This document shows, in pieces, positions 20,451 through 30,869 of a stretch of 64,000 bases of DNA; the first letter of the stretch is position 1; every line of letters begins with the position of its first letter. Below the pieces are notes generated by a model. It was given only the letters and a program-made list of their open reading frames with translations. It did no database searches and was not told the origin of the DNA. This DNA comes from Gonocerus acuteangulatus (lineage: Eukaryota; Arthropoda; Insecta; Hemiptera; Coreidae). Both the position numbers and the translations under genes were made by a program. Location: the NCBI GenBank assembly GCA_946811695.1, contig OX328123.1:124731896-124795895 (forward strand), written 5' to 3'.

Positions 20451-21192
20451 TGAGTTGTCTACAATTGCCCCTCTTGGCGTTAATAATGTCTTAATATTTA
20501 ATAATATAATAGATATAATCATAAACTATTTTAGTAGTAATAAAACTACTTGTACCCAAAGAGACCTTTGCTGCACCGACTGTCGGTCAATGTTTACCTT
20601 GAATTTAAAGATAACGGCCACCCGCCAAATACATAATGTTTGGTTTTGAGGTATGTTCGTAAAAACAATATAAAATGTTCGTTTTAAGGTTTTTTATGTT
20701 TCAATTAAACCTAGAACCACGTTATAAAATAGTTCCTTTTAAATCAATGTTCACAGTGATTCCTCAAAGTTATAGAGAGCCAGTCAAATACGTTGGTAAT
20801 AAAATCAACCAATTAGAATTTTGCCAGTTTTGGTCTATTGTTGAGCATTGATGAAAATGAAATTGAAACTTCTCTGCGAGCTTCTTTTATTCTCATTTCG
20901 TTCAAATATATATATATATATTTATTTGTCTGTTCGCTCTCTCCTGGGCTCAAAAATGGACCTAATTTGATGAAATTTGGCACAAAAATCTTGTAAATCG
21001 TCTAATTTGAAAAGTCAAGTTCGTTAACCAGCAGAATCATCGGATTAAGTTAAAATATTTCATGCATATAAAAAATTCATATAAACAAAGATGTTTAAAC
21101 TTTGGTTACGTTTGGAATTAAGTAAGGGTTAGAATAAAATATTTTATGAACAGACGTGAAACGTTTTGGGAATTTCGTATATTTTCCTAAAT

Positions 21193-21373
21193 GGGGGTCT
21201 CCCGTGGTCTAGTGGCTAGCGCCTTGGATTCATAAGCGGGAGATGGTGGGTTCGATTCCCACCTCTGGCAGGAATTTTCTCATCTCAGGGCTCGCTGGGA
21301 AAATTCCTCGCTGCACCCTGGATGTCGGCGCTAATGGCCTAGATGTAGATGCGCCGTAAAAAAGGAAAAAAAA
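21193..21373 (+). mobile_element. tRNA-derived SINE, copy 1
   Basis: The tRNA-like head has an A box within GTGGTCTAGTGGCTAGCG and a B box GGTTCGATTCC. A body (CTCATCTCAGGGCTCGCTGG) and a short A-rich tail follow. It is flanked by the duplication TCCTAAAT (21185-21192 and 21374-21381). Confidence 0.92.
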
Positions 21374-21794
21374 TCCTAAATATCTCGAAAACGGTTGGGA
21401 ACCTTGGTAAGCGAAAGGTTACCATTCGAAAGCTTACTAAATGCTCTACAAAAAATGTTCTGAAGAAAGTTTTGATGAAGCGATGCCAATCGGAGAAATA
21501 AGTGCTTAAAACTTTGAAATAATTGATTTTATTTATTTGAACGCTTCTTTTTGTCTGTTTTTATTTCTCGTTATTTTTTAATTGTTTCTAGTAGGAGAAT
21601 GTATTTGTCAATAAAACAGGATAAGTAAAATAAGGAAAAAAAAAATATTGTTAGAAATATAGCTTTCCAAGAGAGGGGGATTCGAAAACGCGTTGTGAAT
21701 ACTTCTTTACTGTTGGTGTCGTTCTTTAGAACAGTTTTTTCCCTATTTGCGTCACTTCTTAATTGGTTGTTTTATTGAAATGCATTAAACAGTT

Positions 21795-22026
21795 CATGGG
21801 CGTATATAGGAAATAATTTCGGAGGGGGGGGGCACCATTTCCGGGCTATAGAATAATAACAGTTTAGCACTTGGAATAGTTTTAGTCAACTAAAACACAA
21901 TTACGCCTAAAATAAACTATTTTTTATGACCTAAGTGATCTTATTTTTAAGGTTTTTATGACACATTTTTACCATCAAATGAAAATTTCGGGAGGGCTGC
22001 AGCCCCCCCCCTTATATAGGCCCATG
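21795..22026. mobile_element. hAT-like MITE, family E, copy E4
   Basis: CATGGGCGTATATAGG at the left and TATATAGGCCCATG at the right. Flanks AAACAGTT (21787-21794) and AAACAGTC (22027-22034) form an 8-bp target duplication with one mismatch. Confidence 0.85.
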
Positions 22027-22740
22027 AAACAGTCAAATGAGTTGTCTAGGAAGGGGTCCATCAACCTTCTCTGTCCTGTGAATCTACCTGGACGAGACCA
22101 GCCTGGAGATGGCTTTTATTCAAGATACGCTTTTCACGAAATATCAAAACAACCATTTCAGCTGTTTCTATTCCTTTAGATATGTCAATATGGATAACAA
22201 AGGAATCGCGCTAAGATGACGCAGTTCCTGCGAGTCGGACTTTTTGTTCTGGGATTAATACTTTTAATGTGAGTATGAACGCACTAGAAATTCAGAAATT
22301 AGGTACTCTAACCATTTGCTTCCGAAAACATTTCGAAACCGGTCTGGGAGAAAGTGGGAAGTAGTGGATATTTAGTGAAAGGCCGCTGACACTGGTTAAG
22401 ACACAAAAATAAGTGTCTACTATTTTTGTATTTCTTACATGTTTATATTTATGGTGTGGGGATGTTGAGTTCTATATTCAATGATCCATCCAGTAATTTT
22501 TGAAACATACTGTTTTCGACTTATATTTGGTGTTATTTGAAATTTTAAACTCAGACAAAAATTCATTCCTTCTTTTTGTCTTGAATCTGTAGCACTGGTT
22601 TTAAAAATGTTTTCGACGTTTTATTCTTCAATATATTTTAAACCTTTTGTGCCGTAGTGATGCAAGATAGCTAAAGATGAGAAATCTCTGCATTTTTGCT
22701 GTGACGTTTACAAAAATGGTTGGGAAGAAAGGTCAAATTC

Positions 22741-23422
22741 GTTCGAAGGATCCGCACGGCGAACACTGTATTTTCGGCTAAACAAATCATTTCCTGGTTC
22801 ACTTATTTTATATATTTCAAAGTGCGAAATCGAATGAAATCACTTCGAGAAATCGCTGGAATCTTCTCTGCATTCTCTCCAGTCTGTTGATATCCTGAGC
22901 TGTATTAACAGATATGATATTTCGTATATTTTTGCGTTAATATTTCGAAAAAGGTTGAGAAATGTTGAAAAATGGAAGGTGACTTTTCGATAGTCTATTC
23001 TATTTCTATAATTTTCAGCCATTAATTTTGATAGGACTACCCCGGTCGGACAAAACGGTTCTTGATGTTTTGAAATGTTTTCGCCTCATTCTAATATTTC
23101 CAAATCAATCCAGGTGTAAGTGATATATTAAAGATGAATCAGTTTGAGAAAGTCGATTTTTTTTTTAAATATTTTGCAGGATATAATGGCTGGATTGTGC
23201 GACTTCGGCGTAGCACTCTTTGGATATAGATCAATTGAAGGGGTTGGGGTAATGTAGTGCTAAGCAACATTATTACTAAAACTTAACTGTAGCTGCTATA
23301 TGTTGGCTATTATGTGGGACTATCAGTTGAAATGGTTAGGGGCAACAAGATTAAGCAGCACACAGAGCTTGTAGTCATATTTTAGTAGCATTTGCATATA
23401 TACTGTTAGTCCCACATAATAT
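22741..23422. repeat. Repeat C, copy 1 (about 680 bp)
   Basis: Nearly identical, in direct orientation, to 26511-27193, beginning GTTCGAAGGATCCGCACGGC and ending CCCACATAATAT. The first part resembles a diverged family A body (GCGAAATCGAATGAAATCAC). It overlaps the foldback MITE at its right end. Confidence 0.85.
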
Positions 23423-23510
23423 CCAACATATAGCAGCTACAGTTAAGTATTGTTAAAAATTTTGCTTGGCACTGTTTGCCCCGACCCCTTCAATTGTAAT
23501 TGATATTAAG
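23228..23510. mobile_element. Foldback MITE D, about 280 bp
   Basis: The left arm starts ATCAATTGAAGGGGTTGGGG and contains CTTAACTGTAGCTGCTATAT. The right arm holds the complements ATATAGCAGCTACAGTTAAG and CCCCGACCCCTTCAATTG. Arms are about 100 bp. A second copy at about 26998-27193 has only the left arm and loop. Confidence 0.8.
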
Positions 23511-23995
23511 GAGTAGGTCAAGAAAGGGTTAAATATTGATGAATTAAATTTCAAAAGTATGTGGTTTCAAAAGGAAGGATGATGAGAACTGAAGGCAGCT
23601 AGGATTGAGGATGAAAAAATCATTAACATATTTTTTTAAGGATAATATTGTCATTAGGGAACACGGAAAGTACAAGGTTGAGCCTATCGTTATGGGTTAT
23701 TATGGTAATGTAGGCTGTAAGACGATTAACCATAGGAAGGCCGGGAACTAAAGAATTTATTTTGGCATATGAGATCAGAAGATTGGCAACAGAGGCATAC
23801 GAATGCCAAGTTAAAGACATGGGATATGAGGATGTTAAGGAACAGGGACTCATTATTAGTGTTTAGAATCTTTTACGAGTTATTGGGAAACTGAGCTAAC
23901 TGGCTTTAGAAAACTTTCGCTAGGCATGCAGAGATTTTTGCACTTACGTGCGGATAACTTAGTGTAGGATCATGACATTCCGACCTCCATTTAAA
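23511..23995. other. No gene recognised
   Basis: Mixed-composition DNA with a 76-codon minus-strand ORF (23623-23853) that shows no recognisable domain or splice context. Confidence 0.35.
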
Positions 23996-24068
23996 TGTGA
24001 AACGCTTCACGAATTTGCGTGTCGTCCTTGCGCAGAGTCAAGCTAATCTTCTCTGTATTGTGCTGCCT
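23996..24068 (-). pseudogene. U6 spliceosomal snRNA pseudogene
   Basis: Read on the minus strand it contains GGCAGCACA, the ACAGAGAAGATTAGC block (ACAGAGA box and AGC triad), GCGCAAGGACGACACGCAAA and TTCGTGAAGCGTTTCACA, the hallmark core and 3' part of U6. Relative to known U6, the segment between the 5' stem-loop and the ACAGAGA box is deleted, GGCCCC is altered near 24035-24040, and the 5' stem-loop is degraded. It does not end in the usual T run; ATTTAAATGG follows. It is therefore a decayed copy, not a functional gene. Confidence 0.88.
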
Positions 24069-24670
24069 ATATGAACCGCTCATTCGGTTATCTTCCTGGG
24101 TTTAATGGAATGACAAAATGCTGGATATTATGAAGCGTACGAGATTGTTTATATTGTCCGTAACATTTATTTGTATCCACTTATTATATGCCATAGATGA
24201 CGAAGACTTCCATGATAAGTAAGAGATTCCATGACATTTCACAATGTCGTATTTGTCACTCACTTTCATCACACAGCCACATTGAAATAGCATCTTAAAA
24301 CGTTATCAAATTACTATTCCAGAAGGTAACTCGGTAAAAGGTACGTGCACGAATCCACTTTGATTTAATATGCCGCTAGTGCCTTGGCTTATTACCTGTT
24401 CTTTAATGCATATGTCCAGACAGTTTGCGTCGAATGAATAAACTCTTGACGCCTTACACCGCACAATGGTACTAAAGGCCCGATTTTGGCAGAAAACCTG
24501 TAGATACTTGAATCTTTCTGATTTCGGTATTATTTGTCGAGTATTTTTTGTGCCAAGTTGAATGAGAATAATGCCATTTCAATAGAATAATTATTTTGGA
24601 ACATAAACGGATTTTATATTACGAAAACCGCGAAAAACAGCAAGTACCTATTCAATTTAAAAAAGTCCTA
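24069..24670. other. No gene recognised
   Basis: Only short ORFs; no match to other repeats in the window was noticed. Confidence 0.35.
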
Positions 24671-25620
24671 CATCTTAGCGTGAATCCGTTCATATCTCTA
24701 TTGCTATTAGTAAAGGAATCTCGAAGAGAAAATAGATTTAAGGCGGAAACTGTCACTATTATAAGCGACTACCCCCACCTTCCTGGTTCGCTCTTGGAAA
24801 CACTATTTCACATTTTATTACCTTGTTTTACTAAAATACTCATTATAGGTTAAATGCAATAAAAATAAGCAATAACCAATTAAAACGTTAAATAAACAGA
24901 TACAAAAACCCCGTTCAAAAGAGCAAAACTAACAATTCCGAAGTTTCAAGTCCTTACTTCTATGATTGACGTCGCTCAATCGAACATTACATCAGAATAA
25001 TTTTTGTAGAGAATTTAGTAAGCTTTCGAATGGCTGCCTTCTAGTTACCATGGATTTTCGCCCTTTTCGAGATGTTATAGAAAGTGCCAAAACGTTTTAT
25101 GCCTGTTAATGAAATATTTTATTTCTAGTACTTCCTTAACTCCAAACGGAACCAAAATTTAACTATCTTAGAATTCAGACGTTAAACGTCGGGGGCAAGT
25201 TTCAACTGAATCAATCGTTTATGAATGGTCAAACTGAAAATTGGTTTGGAAAATTATCTATATCAAATTTTGTCGTAAACGGTTACAGATATCGCTTTAA
25301 AAATGGTTTCATTCGTTTTCCTATGTTAAGGGACCTATAATATGAGTACCCTTAAGCATATGAACTCGAAAACGTAAGCGTTCTGATTTTTTTTCGTGCA
25401 AATTTCGCTCCAAAAACCTTGATTCTGCTGGTTAACGAACTTGGCCTTTCAAATTAGACAAAAGATTTTTGTACCAAATTTCATTAAAATCGGATCATTG
25501 TTGTGGCGGTGGGAGAGCGAAAATACAAATATATATATTCGGAACTTCCGGATTGTGTCATGAGGTCAACCTCATAAGCGGGTTTCCTCCCTATGGAGGG
25601 AAGGGAGGAACCGTGCTAAA
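24671..25620 (+). mobile_element. Family A repeat, copy A8
   Basis: Begins at a diverged 5' end (CATCTTAGCGTGAATCCGTT), continues through the body and the reverse-oriented core GGTTAACGAACTTGGCC. It ends in a hairpin region (TTTCCTCCCTATGGAGGGAA) and GGAGGAACCGTGCTAAA. The (TA)n tract is short here. Confidence 0.75.
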
Positions 25621-26112
25621 TGTCATATTTTACTCAGTTTTCGAATGTTGAGTCGACTAAATTAACAACCAGTGCAATACTGTTAACTGTTCTTGACATA
25701 TTCTTGTTTAATAAAATATTTGCTTATAATGAATAAATTTTGACAGCTTCACAAGAGATATTAGGTGGATCTCGCTGTTCACGTTCAGTTAATTGCTATC
25801 AAAAACTGTTCAACAACGCCTTACAGAAAATAATAAGGGTAAAGTAATTTTTCATAAAATAATCGCATTGCTAATTGACACTTACGTTTTATTATGCTGT
25901 GAATTTAGGTAAAACTAAGCGGAGAGGATAGTTAAGTACCGATTTGTTTTGTCTACACCAAATAAACTATTAATAATTTAGTTTCATTACAGACATATTC
26001 ATGTGAGAGTTTTGCCCCTCTCGGCTCTCATTTTGTTTTTGTTTTTTTTTTTTTAATGGAATATTACATACAGAACACGACAGTGAAGTCAAAATTAATG
26101 TAGATCCAACGA
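25621..26112. other. AT-rich DNA between repeats, nothing recognised
   Basis: No coding or repeat structure was identified. Confidence 0.35.
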
Positions 26113-26510
26113 AAAAAAGTCCGTCACGCAGGAGCTGCTCCTCAGAATTTTTGTAGTGCAGACTACATTACTGAATAATTTATTTATTTATTGCTTGATC
26201 GTAACGGAGACGATTAGACTGAATAATTTGCTATAAATAACCTATATAAATAAAATAAAAACGTGAATAGTTCTGCTCATTTACATTTCTTATGAGAACT
26301 GTTCAATTATTAATTTTGTAAATAATTTGCTTCCAGAGTTATGTTAATAAATGATACTGTACTACTTAATAAATACAAAAAAACTTCATTTTCCGTCTTT
26401 TGATCTGACGCAGGAACAGGATACAGTCCCCCTAGTGGGAGATAGCGCTCCTCGCGGCCGCTTTGGGAACCTACATCTGGCGGGCTAATGAAACAGAGTT
26501 TAAAGTAAAC

Positions 26511-27193
26511 GTTCGAAGGATCCGCACGGCGAACACTGTATTTTCGGCTAAACAAATCATTTCCTGGTTCACTTATTTTATATATTTCAAAATGCGAAAT
26601 CGAATGAAATCACTTCGAGAAATCGCTGGAATCTTCTCTGCATTCTCTCCAGTCTGTTGATATCCTCAGCTGTATTAACAGATATGATATTTCGTATATT
26701 TGCGTTAATATTTCGAAAAAGGTTGAGAAATGTTGAAAAATGGAAGGTGACTTTTCGATAGTCTATTCTATTTCTATAATTTTCAGCCATTAATTTTGAT
26801 AGGACTACCCCGCTCGGACAAAACGGTTCTTGATGTTTTGAAATGTTGTTTTCGCCCCATTCTAATATTTCCAAATCAATCCAGGTGTAAGTGATATATT
26901 AAAGATGAATCAGTTTGAGAAAGTCGATTTTTTTAAAAAATATTTTGCAGGATATAATGGCTGGATTGTGCGACCTCGGCGTAGCACTCTTTGGATATAG
27001 ATCAATTGAAGGGGTAGGGGTAATGTAGTGCTAAGCAACATTATTACTAAAACTTAACTGTAGCTGCTATATGTTGGCTATTATGTGGGACTATCAGTTG
27101 AAATGGTTAGGGGCAACAAGATTAAGCAGCACACAGAGCTTGTAGTCATATTTTAGTAGCATTTGCATATATACTGTTAGTCCCACATAATAT
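26511..27193. repeat. Repeat C, copy 2, inside family B copy B1
   Basis: Nearly identical to 22741-23422. It stops inside the right arm of the MITE (at CACATAATAT), where B1 sequence resumes. Confidence 0.85.
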
Positions 27194-27785
27194 TACGATT
27201 AGACTGAAGTTTAAAGTAAACCCTCCTTTCCAATAGACCGATTTACTTCATTTTTACAACACTTCTTTCTCATGAGATACCCACGACGTATACCGCGTTT
27301 CGTTACAATACAGCAGAAATTACGACCGGTATGAGTATATTAGTACTTTAGGTCCGGAGTAAACCCCCCCCCCCCCTCCAAATAACCCGATTTAGTTTAT
27401 TTTTCCAACCCATTTTTCTCTGTTGATTACCACCACGAATACCGAGTTTCGTTGAAATGTAACAAAAATTACGGCTGGTAGTGGCAAAGTGGTAATGTGG
27501 GTCCGGAGTAAACCCCCCCCCCCCCTCCTAATGAACCGATTTAGTTTATTTTTACAATGTATTTCTCTCTTTTGATCAACATAACGAATACCGAGTTTCG
27601 TTGAAATATAACAAAAACTACTGCTGGCATGGTCAAATTAGTGTTTTGGGTCAGGGGTAAACCCCCCCCCCCTCCCGGTGGACCGATTTTGGTGGTTAAC
27701 GAACTCGTTCAATCGTTTACTAATTGAACGCTATATACCAAGTTTCGTGAAGAAAATAGAAAAACTCTGGCCGCTATCGTGTTAA

Positions 27786-27786
27786 C

Positions 27787-27851
<65 letters not shown>
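27786..27851. repeat. (TA)n microsatellite of family B
   Basis: About 66 bp of TA near the hairpin end of copy B1. Confidence 0.95.
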
Positions 27852-27854
<3 letters not shown>

Positions 27855-27982
27855 TTTAACGGGGGTCTTTTTCGGTGTCTACTAGGTAGGATTGATAAAG
27901 ATTTTTAAGAAGAAATTTTTCAAAAATTCCGTCATGAGTGCAACCTCAATAGCTACTTTCTTTCGGAGGAAAGTGCTAAAAA

Positions 27983-28454
27983 GTTATCGTTATTGGAAGA
28001 GGCATATTACACTGAACATGAATTCGTTATAAAATCATAATAAAAGTTAAGTGCAATCATTTACTTTCATTCTTCCCACAAATCTACTAATTGGTTAAAA
28101 AAAATAAATATTTAAAACAGAATTATTTTAAAAGCATTTAATAAATTCTAAATAATTGAGTAATTTTTAGAATTTCTTTTTTTCCACTGACGACTTAAAA
28201 TGTCCGTCACGCATGAGCTGTATAACTGAGCACATTCCTGCTGTGGAAGGTGTATACAGAATTCTTGAATAATTTGTTTAAAATAACCTTTTAAAAGCAA
28301 CTCCGGCCGACGTGAGTGCCTACATTGGTCCCGACCCGATCCGATCCGATCCGATCTAGACACAGCACATCAGTAATGAACTCGTAGTGAAATGAAAATG
28401 AGTGATTGATTTAAGAAATACCACCTAATAAGCATAAACCTTAAGGTAAAAGTC
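27983..28454. other. Intergenic DNA with a family B 5' fragment
   Basis: AAAATGTCCGTCACGCATGA near 28197 matches the 5' end of family B; the rest shows no recognised feature. GATCC is repeated near 28330-28355. Confidence 0.5.
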
Positions 28455-29180
28455 CGTCTCGCGGGAACTGCATCATCTTAGCGCGGTTCCGTTCATATCC
28501 CTAGTCTAATTTGGAAAGATTAAAATAGAAGCAGTTATTATTTTGGTTCCACCAGTCTTTTTTTTTAAATCAATTATTATAATGGCGTGTCAACCATTAA
28601 GGTCACTGACGCCATTCCTGTGTGTAGTAAAGTCTTGAAAGGTCATGATTTACAATCTTACCTGGAAGGGTCGGCTAACACTAGAAACGGACCCGCTAGT
28701 GACAAGGTCTTGGAATCCTGGAAATCTATATTTCTAACAATAAATTGTTTTTGTTATTTTACTTAACCAGTTTTATTGTCAAATACATTATCCAACTATA
28801 AGCAATTAAAAAATAACAAGGAATAAAACAGACAAAAAGAACCATTCGAATAAACGAAATCAATTAATTTAAAGTTTTAAGCACTTATTTCTCCGATTGA
28901 CATCGCCTAATTAAAACTTTCTTCAGAACCTTTTTTGTAGAGCATTTAGTAAGCTTCCGAATGGTAATCTTCCGCTTCACAAGATTGCCAACGGTTTTCG
29001 AGATACTAACGAAAGTGGGGTCTCCCGTAGTCTAGTGGCTAGCGCGCTGGATTCATGTGCGGGAGATGGTGGGTTCGATCCCCACCGGCGCCAGAAATTT
29101 TCTCATCTCAGGGCTCGCTGAGAAAATTCCTGGTTGCACCCTGGATGTCGGCGCTAATAGCCACGATTTGTTGATGCGCC

Positions 29181-29257
<77 letters not shown>

Positions 29258-29709
29258 AACGAAAGTATACAAAGTTACCAAAACTTTTTTTTGTCTGTTA
29301 ATAAAATATTTTATTCTAACCCTTCCTTTACTCTAAACGTAACAAAAATTTCAACATATTAGTGTTGATGAAAGTAGAATATGCAGAAGATGTTTCAACT
29401 GAATCCCATGATTCTAAGTACCCAAACCAAAAACGGTATTCAAAAACTATTTTTCCAATTTTCTCGAAAATGGTTAAAGCTATCGCCTTGAAAATGGTTT
29501 CATTCGTTTTCCTAGCCCAGGAAGCATATAAAACGAGTACTTAGAAGCTTATGAACTCGAAAACGTTAGCGTTATGATTATTTTTGCGCGAATTTCGCCT
29601 CAAACGCCATCTTCCAGTTGGCGGATTGACCTTTCAAATTAGACGAAAGATTTTTGCACCAAATTTCATCAAAATCGGACCATTCGTCTGGGAGCTACAG
29701 AGCGAACAG

Positions 29710-29762
<53 letters not shown>
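28455..29762 (+). mobile_element. Family A repeat, copy A9 (left part, hosts SINE 2)
   Basis: The 5' end AAAGTCCGTCTCGCGGGAAC and the subterminal CATCTTAGCGCGGTTCCG are clear. The body runs to GAGCGAACAGACAAATATAT and the (TA)n tract, where BEL copy 1 interrupts; the element resumes at 34911. Confidence 0.8.
29017..29254 (+). mobile_element. tRNA-derived SINE, copy 2
   Basis: Same head and body as copy 1 (A box AGTCTAGTGGCTAGCGCGC, B box GGTTCGATCCC) with a poly-A tail of about 79 bases. Target duplication ACTAACGAAAGT at 29005-29016 and 29255-29266. The long pure tail suggests a recent insertion. Confidence 0.95.
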
Positions 29763-29764
<2 letters not shown>

Positions 29765-29826
29765 TCTTCTTTCTCAAGATTTCTTATTTCTCTTTTTAAG
29801 AAACTATCGTTTCTTGGTGGGCGGTA

Positions 29827-30135
29827 TGTTGGGGCGCGGGCTTTAAGACTTAGGGTACAAAGTACGTCGTACCCCCACCTCCCTAATATACCAGCGCAGT
29901 TCGTTACCAGATCTAGAGTAGATCACACCCCATTCTTGTAGCTCGGGACTGCCCCCTCATTTCCCATTACGTTCCAGCCCCTCTTCTCTCTTTACTTTCC
30001 AGGAGCTGCTAACAGGGCCCTGTTTCTTCAGCAGCTGGCAACGTAATGGTAAGTTTAAATGTTTTTTTTTTCATACTCTGAACCCATCACTCAAACCACG
30101 TGCCGAGGATTAATTTTCAATTCCCCGCGCGTACA
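29827..30135 (+). repeat. BEL copy 1 5' LTR
   Basis: 309 bp, from TGTTGGGGCGCGGG to CCCCGCGCGTACA, nearly identical to 34601-34910. The sequence just after it (TGGTCCTCCGGGCCGCGG, 30139 on) is where a primer binding site would lie. Confidence 0.9.
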
Positions 30136-30264
30136 TTTTTGGTCCTCCGGGCCGCGGATTGCGTAAGTAATCCGTGGAGATTTAACCACGACTAATCCGA
30201 ATCGCGGAATACATATTAGTTCCCCATTTTATAGAATTAAAATTTTTATTCGTCCAACTTCAAG

Positions 30265-30869
30265 ATGTCGAAGCGAGACCCCATTAAACAACTAGCTATT
30301 TTAAGGGAAAAGCGCGAGGAAATGTTCGCAATGGCATCCAATTACTTAAAAAGGGCTACAAATTTAGAAAGGGAAGATTCCCCTACGTAAGGGAAGACGC
30401 CCCTACGTATATCAAATTGGATCAAATGAAGAATAATTTCTCTAGAATACAGGATACGATTATGGAAATTAACGCGGAAGTTTCTATAGAAACTGAGAAA
30501 TTGGAAGTTCAGAATGTTCGCGTAGCCTTCGATGACGTCATACATTTCATACGCAGTACATATCTTAGGCTGGACAGGCTGTATCCCGAAGCTCCGACAG
30601 GCGCGTGCTTGCAGGAGAAGCCTATTCTTCAAACCAAATCCTTTCTCCCTACGATAGAAATTCCACGTTTTTCGGGGAAAATCGAAGATTGGACTACCTT
30701 CATATCACTCTTTAACAGTATAGTCGATACCGACGAATGCCTAACGCAAGTTCAAAAATTTCAGTATTTGAGGTCGGTACTCGAAGGAGAGCCTCTATCT
30801 CTTATATCAAATTTCCAAATTACAACAGAAAATTACGCTTTAGCATTGCAGGTGCTTAAAGATCGATAA
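30265..30869 (+). pseudogene. BEL copy 1 gag, N-terminal part (broken)
   Basis: ATG at 30265 opens MSKRDPIKQLAILREKREEM. A small local rearrangement near 30370-30400 (repeated CCCCTACGTA) introduces a stop and a frame change absent from BEL copy 2. The later part (30417 on) carries the conserved gag region with PRFSGKIEDWTTFISLFNS. It ends at an in-frame TAA (30867-30869) after VLKDR, a stop also present at the same codon in copy 2. Confidence 0.85.

Larger units (their letters stand above)
20907..22245 (-). mobile_element. Family A repeat, copy A6, hosting a SINE and a MITE
   Basis: Runs from (TA)n/TTTGTCTGTTCGCTCTC to the end motif CGCGCTAAGATGACGCAGTT then CCTGCGAGTCGGAC. It is interrupted by SINE 1 (21193-21373) and hAT-like MITE E4 (21795-22026), both with target duplications. 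Confidence 0.8.
26113..27982 (+). mobile_element. Family B (Helentron/HINE-like) repeat, copy B1
   Basis: The 5' end is AAAAAAAGTCCGTCACGCAG; the 3' end is a hairpin (CTTTCTTTCGGAGGAAAG) followed by TGCTAAAA. In between are four units of a roughly 143-149 bp tandem repeat (27216-27660) marked by GTAAACCC and C runs, the core GGTTAACGAACTCG and a (TA)n tract (27786-27851). Repeat C copy 2 is embedded at 26511-27193. The architecture parallels family A with a different subterminal repeat. Confidence 0.7.

Noticed and set aside
21193..21270. tRNA gene at SINE heads (also 29017, 43844, 55220)
   Set aside because: A and B boxes are present, but the anticodon stem does not pair and each copy is fused to a SINE body with A tail and target duplication.
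23623..23853. 76-codon minus-strand ORF
   Set aside because: No recognisable domain, no splice or expression signals; length is expected by chance.
29057..29362. ORF with a poly-lysine stretch
   Set aside because: It is the SINE poly-A tail read in frame.
30867..30869. Alternative genetic code with TAA as a sense codon
   Set aside because: PSMC2 and P450 use standard codes and PSMC2 ends at TAA after its conserved last residue.
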